64,000 bases of DNA from Alphaproteobacteria bacterium (GTDB taxonomy: Bacteria > Pseudomonadota > Alphaproteobacteria > Rhodospirillales > Magnetospirillaceae): assembly GCA_021325215.1 (NCBI GenBank), contig JAJPHO010000071.1, positions 1 to 64,000 on the forward strand, in the 5' to 3' direction. Of the stretch, positions 25,979-34,835 are shown piece by piece. Numbering within the stretch: position 1 is the first letter of the stretch; each line of letters starts with the position of its first letter. A program made the translations under genes and the position numbers. The notes beneath the pieces were generated by a model. The model had not been told where the DNA came from. It was given only the letters and a program-made list of their open reading frames with translations, and did not search any database.

Positions 25979-27408
25979 GATTCAGGACGGACCAGCGCGC
26001 TGACCGGCACCAGGGTGACGTTCTTTTCCGGGAAGCTGGCGATGAAAGCCAGCAGGCGCTCGAAGCTGATCGGCCGCGCCGAAAGATAGACGATGGCACC
26101 GCCGTCGCGCTGCGCCGCCGCCATGACCCGGGCCAGCTTGGCGTCGATGGCGGTGCGGAACGGAGTCTCGTCGGCCACGAGAGTGACCTGGCCCGCCGCC
26201 GGCATGGCCTTGTCGTCGATGCCGACCAGCCCGTCGCCGACCATCAGCAGGCCGCGATCCTTCAGCTCCTGCAGCATCAGCGGCCAGCTTTCGGTGGCGG
26301 TGACCGGCGAGCGCAGGGGCGCGGCCAGGCCGACATAGCCCTGCGCCTTGCCCAGCACCGTGTCGAGATGGCCGAGCGCCTCGCCCGGCGAATGGCTTTG
26401 CAGCACCGCCAGCGGGCCGGCGTCATGGGCCGGGAAATTGACCGGTTCGAGCGGCAGGTCGAGCAGCACTTCGTGGCCGTTGTCGCGCGCCTTCTTCAGC
26501 TGTTCGTTCAAGCCGTTGGCATAGGGGCTGAAGGACAGGCTGATCTCGCCCGGCAGCTTGGCGATGGCGGCGGCGGTGCTTTCGCCGGACAGGCCGAGCT
26601 GGGTCACCACCACGGCGATCTTGGCGCCGGGCTTGGCTTCCGCGCCCGCCACCGGACGGGCATAGGCGCGCCAGGCTTCCTTGCCGCCGGCGCGGATCGG
26701 CAGCGAACCGCCGCCGGCCTGGCGCAGAAGATCGGGCTGCGGCGCGGGCGCCAGCGGCTTGGCCGGCTCCTTGGGCGTCGGCAATTGGGCGAAGGAAGGC
26801 GGCGCCAGCGATTCGCCGCCGGGCGGAATGGCCGGCTCGTCGAGCGGGGGCGGCGGAGGCGGCGCGACGAAACTGGACGAAGGCGGCGCGGCGGGAGCGG
26901 CGGCCGTCTGCTTGGGAGCCTCTTTCGGTTCGGCAGCCGGCACCGGAGGAACCGGCGCCGCCTTTTCGGCTTCCGCCGGCGCGGTGCTGGGCAGGCTGAT
27001 CTGCGGCGGACCAGCCGGAGCCTTTTCCTCGGGCGCGGGAAGCGGGGGAACCGGTGCGGCCTTGTCTTCAGGCGCCGGCGCGGCGGCCGGAGCGGGGGCC
27101 GCGGGAGCGGGCATCTGCCCCCCCGCCTGCGCCATGCGCGGCGCGGCATTGGGCGGGGTCATCAGGGAACCGCCGGGCATGTCGCCGCCGGTCAGAGCGG
27201 GCATCGGCAGGACGATGCGCGGGCCGTGGCTGACGCGATCCGCCATGCCGGTCGGGGTTTCGCCGGTCACCATGTACCAGGCGCCGAACCCCACCGCGAC
27301 CACGGTGAAGGGAACCAGCACGCCGTAGATGAAGATGTTCCCGGCCCCGAACCGGCGTTCCCCGGCGGGCGGCAGCAATCTGTCGTCGGTGGAGAAGGCG
27401 AGCTTCAC
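25975..27408 (-). CDS. Divergent polysaccharide deacetylase family protein
   Basis: A 477-residue protein from the GTG at 27408 ([14 protein letters not shown]); an ATG at 27465 is possible but would run through a strong hairpin. One membrane helix lies around 25-45 ([23 protein letters not shown]). A Pro/Ala/Glu-rich linker of about 190 residues follows. The C-terminal domain (about 240-470) has [27 protein letters not shown] and [16 protein letters not shown], typical of the divergent polysaccharide deacetylase family next to ctpA and envC genes. The IDDLG-type aspartates are replaced by VTQLG, so deacetylase activity is doubtful. Likely an envelope protein. Confidence 0.82.
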   Translation of the reverse strand: MKLAFSTDDRLLPPAGERRFGAGNIFIYGVLVPFTVVAVGFGAWYMVTGETPTGMADRVSHGPRIVLPMPALTGGDMPGGSLMTPPNAAPRMAQAGGQMPAPAAPAPAAAPAPEDKAAPVPPLPAPEEKAPAGPPQISLPSTAPAEAEKAAPVPPVPAAEPKEAPKQTAAAPAAPPSSSFVAPPPPPPLDEPAIPPGGESLAPPSFAQLPTPKEPAKPLAPAPQPDLLRQAGGGSLPIRAGGKEAWRAYARPVAGAEAKPGAKIAVVVTQLGLSGESTAAAIAKLPGEISLSFSPYANGLNEQLKKARDNGHEVLLDLPLEPVNFPAHDAGPLAVLQSHSPGEALGHLDTVLGKAQGYVGLAAPLRSPVTATESWPLMLQELKDRGLLMVGDGLVGIDDKAMPAAGQVTLVADETPFRTAIDAKLARVMAAAQRDGGAIVYLSARPISFERLLAFIASFPEKNVTLVPVSALVRPES

Positions 27409-27418
27409 GTCAGAATTC

Positions 27419-27455
27419 CGTTTCCGGCCCCCGCAAAATGCGGAGTCCGGAAACG
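27419..27455. repeat. Two-tier hairpin between ctpA and the deacetylase-family gene
   Basis: CGTTTCCGG (27419-27427) pairs perfectly with CCGGAAACG (27447-27455). Inside, CCGC (27431-27434) pairs with GCGG (27440-27443) around a five-base AAAAT loop. There is no T-run. It lies 11 bases before the chosen GTG start of the downstream gene, so it could terminate ctpA transcripts, slow translation or protect mRNA. Confidence 0.6.
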
Positions 27456-27502
27456 ATAGAAACACCGAGACTTGTTAATAATCAAGTGATGCTAATCACT
27501 GA

Positions 27503-28957
27503 TCAGTTGGTCTTCGACGCGACGCCCTTGTACAGCGACAGGCCGTGCAGCAGGTCGATGGCCCGCGACAGCTGATAGTCGTTGGTCGGATCGCCAAAAT
27601 GGAGGAAAGCGTCGACCGGGTTTTCCGCCGGCTTGGCATCCTTGTCGCCGTCCTTGCCATCCACGGGCTTGCCGTCCTTGCCGGCATCGGCAACCGGCGT
27701 CTTGTCGTCGGCCGGCTTGCCGTCCTTGTCGGTCTTGTCCTTCGCGTCCTTGTCCTTGCCGTCCTTCTTCTTCAGCGTGTCGTTCTTCAGGGCGCCCTTG
27801 AGCGCCGCCTCGGAGCGGACCGCGAAAGCCGGCTGGTCGATCGCCTCGACCTTCGACGGCAGGACCTTGATGTCGGGCTCGATGCCCAGCGCCTGGATCG
27901 AACGGCCCGACGGCGTGTAATAGCGCGCCGTGGTCAGGCGGATGGCGCCATAGGGCGGGAACGGCATGATGGTCTGCACCGACCCCTTGCCGAAGCTCTT
28001 GGTGCCGAGAAGGATGGCGCGGCGATGATCCTGCAGCGCGCCGGCGACGATTTCCGAGGCCGAGGCCGAACCGTCATTGATCAGCACCACCATGGGCAAC
28101 CCGTCGGTCAGATCCTTGCCGCGCGCGTCGTAGCGCTGGGTGTCCTCGGGGTGGCGCGAGCGGGTCGAGACGACCTCCTTGCCATGGTCGAGGAAATCGG
28201 ACGACACCGCCACCGCCTGGTCGAGCAGGCCGCCCGGATTGTTGCGCAGATCGAGCACGACGCCCTGCAGCTTGCCGTTCGAATCCTTCTTGAGCTGGTC
28301 GAGACTTTTTCTCAGCCCGGCATCGGTCGATTCGACGAACTGGCTGACGCGGATATAGCCGACATTGTCGACCAGCTTGGCGCGCACGGTCTGGATCTTC
28401 ACCACGGCGCGGGACAGCGTCACGTCGAACGGCGCCTGGCCTTCGCGGCGCACGGTGATCTTGATGTCGGTATTGACCGGGCCGCGCATCTTCTCGACCG
28501 CGTCGGTCAGGGTCATGCCCTGCACCGGCTCGCCATCCAGATGGGTGATGTAGTCGTTCGGACGGATGCCGGCGCGCGCCGCCGGGGTGTCGTCGATCGG
28601 CGAGATCACCTTGACGAAGCCGTTATCCATGGTGACCTCGATGCCCAGGCCGCCGAACTCGCCCTTGATCTGGACGGTCATGTCCTTGAAATTCTTGGCA
28701 TTCATGTAGTTCGAATGCGGATCGAGCGACGTCAGCATGCCGTTCAGGGCGGCTTCGATCAGCTGGTCGTCGGTGACCGGTTCGACATAATCATTGCGCA
28801 CGCGCTCGAGCACGTCGCCGAAAAGGCCTAAGAGTCGGTAGGTCTCAGGGCTGTTGTTGGCGGGGGTGTTCTTCGAATCGGCGGCCAGCGCCAGGGACGA
28901 GACGGACAGGGCCAGAGAGGCGCCCAGACCGGCCGAGAGCAGAACTTTCCTAATCAT
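27503..28957 (-). CDS. ctpA: Carboxy-terminal processing protease, S41 family
   Basis: A 484-residue secreted serine protease. The signal peptide is residues 1-25. A PDZ domain spans about 95-175 (GGLGIEVTMDNGFVKVISPID). The catalytic serine is in VLINDGSASASEIV and the lysine in GTKSFGKGSVQT. Unusually, after residue about 400 there is a 60-residue tail made of Lys/Asp/Gly/Pro units (KDGKDKDAKDKTDKDGK and relatives) before a short conserved end, VDAFLHFGDPTNDYQLSRAI. CtpA proteases trim periplasmic substrates, including cell-wall hydrolases. The stop overlaps the EnvC-like start region upstream by ATGA. Confidence 0.93.
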   Translation of the reverse strand: MIRKVLLSAGLGASLALSVSSLALAADSKNTPANNSPETYRLLGLFGDVLERVRNDYVEPVTDDQLIEAALNGMLTSLDPHSNYMNAKNFKDMTVQIKGEFGGLGIEVTMDNGFVKVISPIDDTPAARAGIRPNDYITHLDGEPVQGMTLTDAVEKMRGPVNTDIKITVRREGQAPFDVTLSRAVVKIQTVRAKLVDNVGYIRVSQFVESTDAGLRKSLDQLKKDSNGKLQGVVLDLRNNPGGLLDQAVAVSSDFLDHGKEVVSTRSRHPEDTQRYDARGKDLTDGLPMVVLINDGSASASEIVAGALQDHRRAILLGTKSFGKGSVQTIMPFPPYGAIRLTTARYYTPSGRSIQALGIEPDIKVLPSKVEAIDQPAFAVRSEAALKGALKNDTLKKKDGKDKDAKDKTDKDGKPADDKTPVADAGKDGKPVDGKDGDKDAKPAENPVDAFLHFGDPTNDYQLSRAIDLLHGLSLYKGVASKTN

Positions 28958-30417
28958 CCAGAGACCTTCGCTTTGCGTGCCGTTAACCAGGGCAGCGGGT
29001 TTACGGGCTGACCGTTGTGGCGCAGCTCGACGTAAAGAAGGGGTTTGCCCTCTCCCTGCCCCATTACGCCGACCGGCTCGCCAGTGGTCAGATGCTGTCC
29101 GACCGTGCTGTCGATCCGGGCCATTCCGGCCAGAAGAGTATGATATCCCTCGCCATGCTCGATGATCAAGAGCAGCCCATAGCCGCGGAACTCGCCGGCG
29201 AACACGACCTGGCCGTTATAGGGGGCGATCACCTGGGCGTCGGGACGGGTTTCGATCGAGAGGCCCTTGGACTGGGTCTGGCCTTCGCCTTCCTGGCCGA
29301 ACCGCACCACCACCCGGCCGCGCGCCGGGAACGGCATCTCGCCTTCGGCCCGGCTGAACGGACGGTTGGCGCGCTCGGCCGCCTGCCGCTGGTCGGCGGC
29401 GGTGCGCTCCGCGGCCCGCGCCGCGTCGCGCGCCGCCGCTTCGGCGCGGGCCTCGGCCTCCTTGGCCGCCTTGTCGGCGGCGGCCTGAACTTCCTGGGCC
29501 TTGCGCGCCTCGGCCACTTCGCGCTCGTGCTGTTCCTTGGCCGCCTTGGCCGCCGCCACCTCGGCCTCATGCGCGGCGCGGCGCGCCTGCTCCTCGGCTT
29601 CCTTGGCGGCTTTCTGCGCGGCGATCTGCGCCTCGCGCGCGGCCTTTTCGGCGGCGGCGCGCTCACGCGCTTCCTGTTCGCGGCGCTTGCGCTCCTCTTC
29701 CAGGCGGGCCATCAGGTCGCGCAGATCGCTGGCTTCGGCGGCCATCGCCTTCAGGCGCTGCTCGGCGGCGGCGCGCTCGCTTTCGGTCTGAACCTGGACT
29801 TCCTGCTTCTTCTGATAGAGCGCGGCCAGACGCCGGTGCTCGGCATCGAGGCGACCGGCGGCGGTGGCGATCAGCTGCCTCTGCTTGGCGATGTCGGCCT
29901 TCACCGAGGCCAGGCTCTCGATGTCGGATTTCAGTTCGGCCACCTGCGCTTCGAGGCGCGGCACCACATCCCGCAGCAGGATGGCACTGCGCACCGTGTC
30001 GGCGGGCGAGGTCGGCTGGGCCAGCAGCGCCTCGGTCGGCCAGAAGGCCAGGCGCTCGACCGCGGTCAGCGCGCCGTTGAGCTGCTGGCGCTTGAGGTCG
30101 AGGGCCTTGGATTTGTCATGTTCGAGATTGGTCAGGTCGCCCATCTGGCTTTCCAGCTCGGACAGGCTGTCCTCGTTCTCCTGGACGCCGCGCGCCGAGG
30201 CGACCATCTCGGTGCGCACCTTCTCGGCCGCCTCGGCGGCCGCCTGGGCGCGGCGCTTGATTTCCTGCTGTTCCTGCTGGCCCTTCTGAAGCTCGGATTC
30301 CAGCTCTTTCAGGCGGGCTTCCGGCTTCGGCTGGGGCGGTTGCGGGGCGCCTGCCGCCTGGCCCGCGAGAGCCAGGAGCAGCGCACCCGCCAGACCCTTA
30401 TTCGCCCGCGGCCGCAC
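28954..30417 (-). CDS. EnvC-like murein hydrolase activator (degenerate M23 domain)
   Basis: A 487-residue secreted protein from the GTG at 30417. A signal peptide (LAGALLLALAGQAAGA) is followed by a long coiled coil (about 30-330) rich in Ala, Glu, Lys and Arg. The C-terminal LytM/M23 fold has SIETRPDAQVIAPYNGQVVF and LLLIIEHGEGYHTLLAGM. The metal-binding HxH of active M23 peptidases is replaced (LLYVELRHNG), so it probably activates amidases rather than cutting peptidoglycan. EnvC proteins work with FtsEX at division. The start lies 20 bases inside gpmI, so translation is coupled. Confidence 0.9.
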   Translation of the reverse strand: MRPRANKGLAGALLLALAGQAAGAPQPPQPKPEARLKELESELQKGQQEQQEIKRRAQAAAEAAEKVRTEMVASARGVQENEDSLSELESQMGDLTNLEHDKSKALDLKRQQLNGALTAVERLAFWPTEALLAQPTSPADTVRSAILLRDVVPRLEAQVAELKSDIESLASVKADIAKQRQLIATAAGRLDAEHRRLAALYQKKQEVQVQTESERAAAEQRLKAMAAEASDLRDLMARLEEERKRREQEARERAAAEKAAREAQIAAQKAAKEAEEQARRAAHEAEVAAAKAAKEQHEREVAEARKAQEVQAAADKAAKEAEARAEAAARDAARAAERTAADQRQAAERANRPFSRAEGEMPFPARGRVVVRFGQEGEGQTQSKGLSIETRPDAQVIAPYNGQVVFAGEFRGYGLLLIIEHGEGYHTLLAGMARIDSTVGQHLTTGEPVGVMGQGEGKPLLYVELRHNGQPVNPLPWLTARKAKVSG

Positions 30418-31972
30418 GTTTCACGGTTTCGGCGGCCAGCAGCGAGGTACCGGTCATCGCCGCCGGCTGGGGCAGTCCCATCAGCGACAGCACGGTGGGG
30501 GCGACATCGGCCAGACGGCCGTTGGAGATGGTGTCGATGCCTTCCGGCGCATTGACCAGCACCACCGGCACGGCGCCGACGGTATGGGCGGTGTAGGGCT
30601 CGCCGGTCTCGGGATCGGTCATCATCTCGACATTGCCGTGATCGGCGGTGATCAGCATCGAGCCGCCAACCTTCTCGATCGCCGCCGACAGACGGCCCAG
30701 CGCGTTATCGATGGTCTCGACCGCCTTGATCGCCGCCGCCAGGATGCCGGTATGGCCGACCATGTCGCCATTGGCGTAGTTGCAGACGATCAGGTCATAG
30801 TTGCCGCTTTCGATCGCCGCCACCAGCTTGTCGGTGACTTCGGGGGCCGACATTTCCGGCTGCAGGTCGTAGGTCGCGACCTTGGGGCTGGGCACCAGGA
30901 TGCGGTCCTCACCGGGATAGACCTGCTCTTCGCCGCCATTCAGGAAGAAGGTGACATGGGCATATTTCTCGGTCTCGGCGATGCGCAGCTGGCGCAGCCC
31001 GGCCTTCGACACCACTTCGCCCAGGATGTCCGACAGCTTGTCGGCCGGGAACAGAGCCGGGAACAGCGGGTTCAGCTGGCTGGAATATTCGGCCATGCCG
31101 AGGCACGCCGCATAAGCCGGCAGCGGCGCGCGCTCGATGTCGGTGAAGGCCGGATCGGCCAGCGCATGCAGGATTTCGCGGGCACGGTCGGCGCGGAAAT
31201 TGCCCATCAGCAGCCCGTCGCCATTCTTGATGCCGTCATAGGCGCCGATCACCACCGGCAGGACGAATTCGTCGGTCTTGCCGGCGGCGTAGGAAGCGGC
31301 AACGGCCTTGAGCGCGTCGTCGGCCTTCGGGCCCTTGCCCGAGAGGATGGCGTCGGTGGCCAGGGTCACGCGGTCCCAGCGCTTGTCGCGGTCCATCGCG
31401 TAATAGCGCCCGCCCACGGTGGCGATGGTGACGTCATGGCCGGCCACGTCGGCGATGAATTTCTTCAGGAAGCCTTCCGCCGAGGAGGGCGGGGTATCAC
31501 GGCCGTCGAGGAAGGCATGCACCAGCACCGGGACGCCGGCGTCGGAAATGATCTTGGCCAGCCCGGCCAGATGATCCTGATGGGCATGCACGCCGCCCGG
31601 CGACAGCAGCCCGAGCAGATGGAAGCGCCCGCCCGCCGCCTTGACCGCGGCGATGGCGGAGGTCAGCTGGGAATTCTTGGCCAACGAACCGTCAGCGACC
31701 GCCTGATCGATGCGCGGCAGATCCTGCATCACCACCCGCCCGGCGCCGAGATTCATGTGACCGACCTCGGAATTGCCCATCTGCCCATCCGGCAGACCCA
31801 CGGCCAGGCCCGAAGTTTCCAGCAGCGCATGCGGCGCGCCGGCCAGCAGGCGGTGCCAGTTGGGGGTCTTGGCCATCTCGATGGCGTTGTCGTGGGTGTC
31901 GTGGCGGTGGCCCCAGCCGTCGAGGATGCAGAGCAGGACGGGGCGCGGAGTCTTGGCGGGGTTGGTCATCAT
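30398..31972 (-). CDS. gpmI: 2,3-bisphosphoglycerate-independent phosphoglycerate mutase
   Basis: A 524-residue enzyme starting at the ATG-ATG pair at 31972; AAGG four bases upstream supports this. The N-terminus TPRPVLLCILDGWG is typical. The catalytic serine lies in GNSEVGHMNLGAGR. Metal ligands are in LDGWG, HAHQDH-type stretches (GGVHAHQDHL), DGRDTPP and ITADHGNVEMM. It interconverts 3- and 2-phosphoglycerate with Mn2+. A longer in-frame start at 32038 would add 22 residues with no family match. It heads the gpmI-envC-ctpA group. Confidence 0.95.
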   Translation of the reverse strand: MMTNPAKTPRPVLLCILDGWGHRHDTHDNAIEMAKTPNWHRLLAGAPHALLETSGLAVGLPDGQMGNSEVGHMNLGAGRVVMQDLPRIDQAVADGSLAKNSQLTSAIAAVKAAGGRFHLLGLLSPGGVHAHQDHLAGLAKIISDAGVPVLVHAFLDGRDTPPSSAEGFLKKFIADVAGHDVTIATVGGRYYAMDRDKRWDRVTLATDAILSGKGPKADDALKAVAASYAAGKTDEFVLPVVIGAYDGIKNGDGLLMGNFRADRAREILHALADPAFTDIERAPLPAYAACLGMAEYSSQLNPLFPALFPADKLSDILGEVVSKAGLRQLRIAETEKYAHVTFFLNGGEEQVYPGEDRILVPSPKVATYDLQPEMSAPEVTDKLVAAIESGNYDLIVCNYANGDMVGHTGILAAAIKAVETIDNALGRLSAAIEKVGGSMLITADHGNVEMMTDPETGEPYTAHTVGAVPVVLVNAPEGIDTISNGRLADVAPTVLSLMGLPQPAAMTGTSLLAAETVKRAAAGE

Positions 31973-32034
31973 GCGGCCTTTATAAAACGGGCTGAAACCA
32001 TTCGCTACCGAAAGGCGATCCTTGGGAAACAAAA

Positions 32035-32048
32035 GCACGATATCGTGC
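32035..32048. promoter_or_regulatory. Perfect 14-bp palindrome between gpmI and the DUF1800 gene
   Basis: GCACGATATCGTGC is fully self-complementary. It lies in the 80-base divergent intergenic region and ends four bases before the DUF1800 start at 32053. It may be an operator for a dimeric regulator or may lie in the ribosome binding region. No partner regulator gene is seen. Confidence 0.45.
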
Positions 32049-32052
32049 CACC

Positions 32053-33570
32053 ATGATGCTGAAAACCTGCCTTCTCCTGCTCAGCGTGACCTTTTGCGGT
32101 CTCCCGGCCCTGGCTCAGGACACCGCCCCGCTGCATCTGCCGGCGGCGGCGATGACGGCGGAGGGCGCCCGCCACGCGCTCGACCGCCTGACCTTCGGGC
32201 CGCGCCCCCAGGAGATCCAGGCGGTGCAGAACATCGGCGTCGACCGCTGGCTCGCTTTGCAGCTGAACCCCAACGCCATTCCCGAACCGCCTGCTTTGAC
32301 CCAGGCCCTGGCGGCGTTGCCCAATACCAAACGCTCGGACGCCGATCTCTATCGCCAGGAAGCCCAGCTGCGCCGCGACAAATCCGATGACGGCAAGGAA
32401 GAGCGCAAGGAATTCAACCGGGCCGTGATCCAGGACGTGATGACCGCCCATTTCGACCGGGCGCTGATGTCCGACCGTCAATTGCAGGAATTGCTGACCA
32501 ATTTCTGGTTCAACCATTTCAACGTCTTCCTCAATAAGGGCTTCGACCATATCTGGGTCGGCAATTACGAGAACGAGGCGATCCGGCCCTATGTGCTGGG
32601 GAATTTCCGCACCCTGCTGGAAGCCACCGCCCGTCATCCCGCCATGCTGTTCTATCTCGACAATTGGCAGAATTCGGCCCCCGGCAGTCCCCAGGGACGC
32701 CATGATGCGAAGGGGAAAGAAGACGGCCTCAACGAGAACTACGCCCGCGAGCTGATGGAGTTGCACACGCTGGGCGTCGATGGCGGCTACACTCAGAAGG
32801 ACGTCACCGAGCTGGCCCGGATTCTCACCGGCTGGGGCCTGCGCACCCGGCCCGAGCGGCGCAGTTTCTTCGGCGACATGCGCAAGCCCGACTTCACCTT
32901 CGCCTATGACCCGTCGCGCCATGATTACGGCGACAAGCAGTTCCTCGGCTTCACCATCAAGGGCGAGCGCGAGGGCTGGAAGGAGGTCGAGGAGGCTCTG
33001 TCGATCCTCGCCACCCATCCGTCGACGGCCAGGCATCTGTCCTTTCAGCTGGCGCAATATTTCGTCGCCGACCAGCCGCCCCAGGCCCTGGTCGACCGCA
33101 TGGCGCAGACCTGGATGAAGACGCGCGGCGACATGCCCTCAGTGCTGCGAACGATGTTCGAAAGCCCGGAATTCTGGGCGCCCGAGGCAACCGGCAAGAA
33201 ATACAAGACGCCGTTCGAATATGTCGTCTCGGCCCTGCGCGCCGGCAATGTGACGCCTGCGGACCCGCAGCCTTTGTTCGGCCAGCTGCGTCAGCTCGGC
33301 CAGCCGATCTATGGCATCGAGACGCCGGATGGCTACAAGCAGGTCGAAAGCGCCTGGCTCAATCCCGATTCGATGGCCCGGCGCCTGTCCTTCGCCACCG
33401 CGCTGGGGGCCGGGCGGATCGGCAAGGACACCGTTTCCATCGACGAGGCCTCCGTGCGCAGTACGCTCGGAACCGCCTTGTCGCCGCAGACCGAGAAGGC
33501 GCTGGCCAGCGCCGACCCGCGCCTGCGCACCGCGCTGCTGCTGGGCAGCCCGGACTTCATGTACAGGTGA
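32053..33570 (+). CDS. DUF1800 family secreted protein
   Basis: A 505-residue protein with signal peptide (MMLKTCLLLLSVTFCGLPALA). Family features are RHALDRLTFGPRPQEI near the N-terminus, LTNFWFNHFNVF, HPAMLFYLDNWQNS, NENYARELMELHTLGVDGGYTQ (read in shorter parts) and AQYFVADQPP. DUF1800 proteins nearly always sit next to a DUF1501 protein, as here, and have no proven activity; a role in surface polysaccharide or secretion has been suggested. The stop is five bases before the DUF1501 gene. A palindrome at 32035 touches the start region. Confidence 0.92.
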   Translation: MMLKTCLLLLSVTFCGLPALAQDTAPLHLPAAAMTAEGARHALDRLTFGPRPQEIQAVQNIGVDRWLALQLNPNAIPEPPALTQALAALPNTKRSDADLYRQEAQLRRDKSDDGKEERKEFNRAVIQDVMTAHFDRALMSDRQLQELLTNFWFNHFNVFLNKGFDHIWVGNYENEAIRPYVLGNFRTLLEATARHPAMLFYLDNWQNSAPGSPQGRHDAKGKEDGLNENYARELMELHTLGVDGGYTQKDVTELARILTGWGLRTRPERRSFFGDMRKPDFTFAYDPSRHDYGDKQFLGFTIKGEREGWKEVEEALSILATHPSTARHLSFQLAQYFVADQPPQALVDRMAQTWMKTRGDMPSVLRTMFESPEFWAPEATGKKYKTPFEYVVSALRAGNVTPADPQPLFGQLRQLGQPIYGIETPDGYKQVESAWLNPDSMARRLSFATALGAGRIGKDTVSIDEASVRSTLGTALSPQTEKALASADPRLRTALLLGSPDFMYR

Positions 33571-33574
33571 CATT

Positions 33575-34816
33575 ATGAACCGCCGACATTTCCTGATGAC
33601 CGCCGGGGCTGCTCTGACCCTGCCTTTCGGCCGTTCCGGCTGGGTGCTGCGCGCCGCCGAACCCGCCCACGGCAAGCGCCTGGTCGTGATCTTCCTGCGC
33701 GGCGCGGTGGACGGCATGTCGGTCGTCGTGCCCTATGGCGACGATGCCTATTACGATCTGCGCCGCTCGATCGCGCTGAAGCCGCCCGGCCGCGACAATG
33801 GCGTGCTCGACCTCGACCGCCATTTCGGTCTGCATCCGGCCCTGGCGCCGCTGATGCCGCACTGGCAGGCCGGCACCCTGGCCTTCGTTCATGCCTGCGG
33901 CTCGCCCGATCCGACCCGCTCGCATTTCGACGCCCAGCTTTACATGGAAAACGGCACGCCGGGACGCGGCGCCACCTCCGAAGGTTGGCTCAATCGGCTG
34001 CTGGGCGCCCTGCCCGGCCCGCATAGCGCGGCTCAAGCCGTGTCGTTCGGGCCGCAGATGCCGCGCATCCTGACCGGCCCGCAGCCGGTCGCCAATATTG
34101 CCCTGGGCAACGCCGCCGAAAAGCCGCTGGCGATCGACCGGCCCGCCGTTGCGGACGCTTTCGCCCAGCTTTATGGCGGTGACGACAAGATGAGCCGCAC
34201 CTTCCAGCAGGGAATGGAAGCCCGCAAGCAGATGGCCGCGGATATGGAAGACGATCACGAGCAGATGGTCGCCAATAACGGCGCCCCCCTGCCGCAGGGC
34301 TTCCCCGACGACGCCGCGCGTCTGGCCCGCATGATGCGCCAGGACCCCGCCATCCGCGTCGCCTTCCTGGGCTTGGGCGGCTGGGACACCCACGTCAATC
34401 AGGGCGCCGCCGAAGGCCAATTGGCCAATCGATTGAAGCCTTTGGGTGAAGGCTTGTCCAAATTGGTCACCGGCCTGGGGCCCGCCTATCAGGATACATT
34501 AATTGTCGTGATGTCCGAATTCGGCCGTACGGCGCATGAGAACGGAAACGGCGGCACCGACCATGGCCACGGCAATGTGATGTGGCTGCTGGGCGGCAGC
34601 GTGGTGGGCGGCAAGGTGCATGGCACTTGGCCGGGTCTGTCCCAGGATCGCCTCTATCAGCAGCGCGATCTGGCGGTAACCACCGATTTCCGTGCCGTGC
34701 TCGGCCCGGCCGTGATCAGGCATCTCAATCTGCCCGATGGAACCGCCGCTTCGCTGTTCCCGGGTGCGCTCAACGTCATTCAAGGAGGCGGCGCGCCGGT
34801 TCTCATCAGGGCGTAA
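33575..34816 (+). CDS. DUF1501 family protein with Tat signal
   Basis: A 413-residue protein from the ATG at 33575. The N-terminus NRRHFLMTAGAALTLPFG is a twin-arginine signal. Then LVVIFLRGAVDGMSVVVPYGD, HACGSPDPTRSHFDAQ and GTDHGHGNVMWLLGG are typical of DUF1501, which has an alkaline-phosphatase-like (sulfatase) fold; the metal-like residues in GGWDTH and TDHGHGN are kept. The family is exported folded and its substrate is unknown. It forms an operon with the DUF1800 gene and, 20 bases on, with the YXWGXW-type gene. Confidence 0.92.
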   Translation: MNRRHFLMTAGAALTLPFGRSGWVLRAAEPAHGKRLVVIFLRGAVDGMSVVVPYGDDAYYDLRRSIALKPPGRDNGVLDLDRHFGLHPALAPLMPHWQAGTLAFVHACGSPDPTRSHFDAQLYMENGTPGRGATSEGWLNRLLGALPGPHSAAQAVSFGPQMPRILTGPQPVANIALGNAAEKPLAIDRPAVADAFAQLYGGDDKMSRTFQQGMEARKQMAADMEDDHEQMVANNGAPLPQGFPDDAARLARMMRQDPAIRVAFLGLGGWDTHVNQGAAEGQLANRLKPLGEGLSKLVTGLGPAYQDTLIVVMSEFGRTAHENGNGGTDHGHGNVMWLLGGSVVGGKVHGTWPGLSQDRLYQQRDLAVTTDFRAVLGPAVIRHLNLPDGTAASLFPGALNVIQGGGAPVLIRA

Positions 34817-34835
34817 AGGAAGAGGAGACGCCCTT

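Noticed and set aside
29017-32056. Two long plus-strand frames opposite envC and gpmI
   Set aside because: Both are antisense to conserved genes; Gly/Leu/Arg-rich low complexity reflects the opposite strand.
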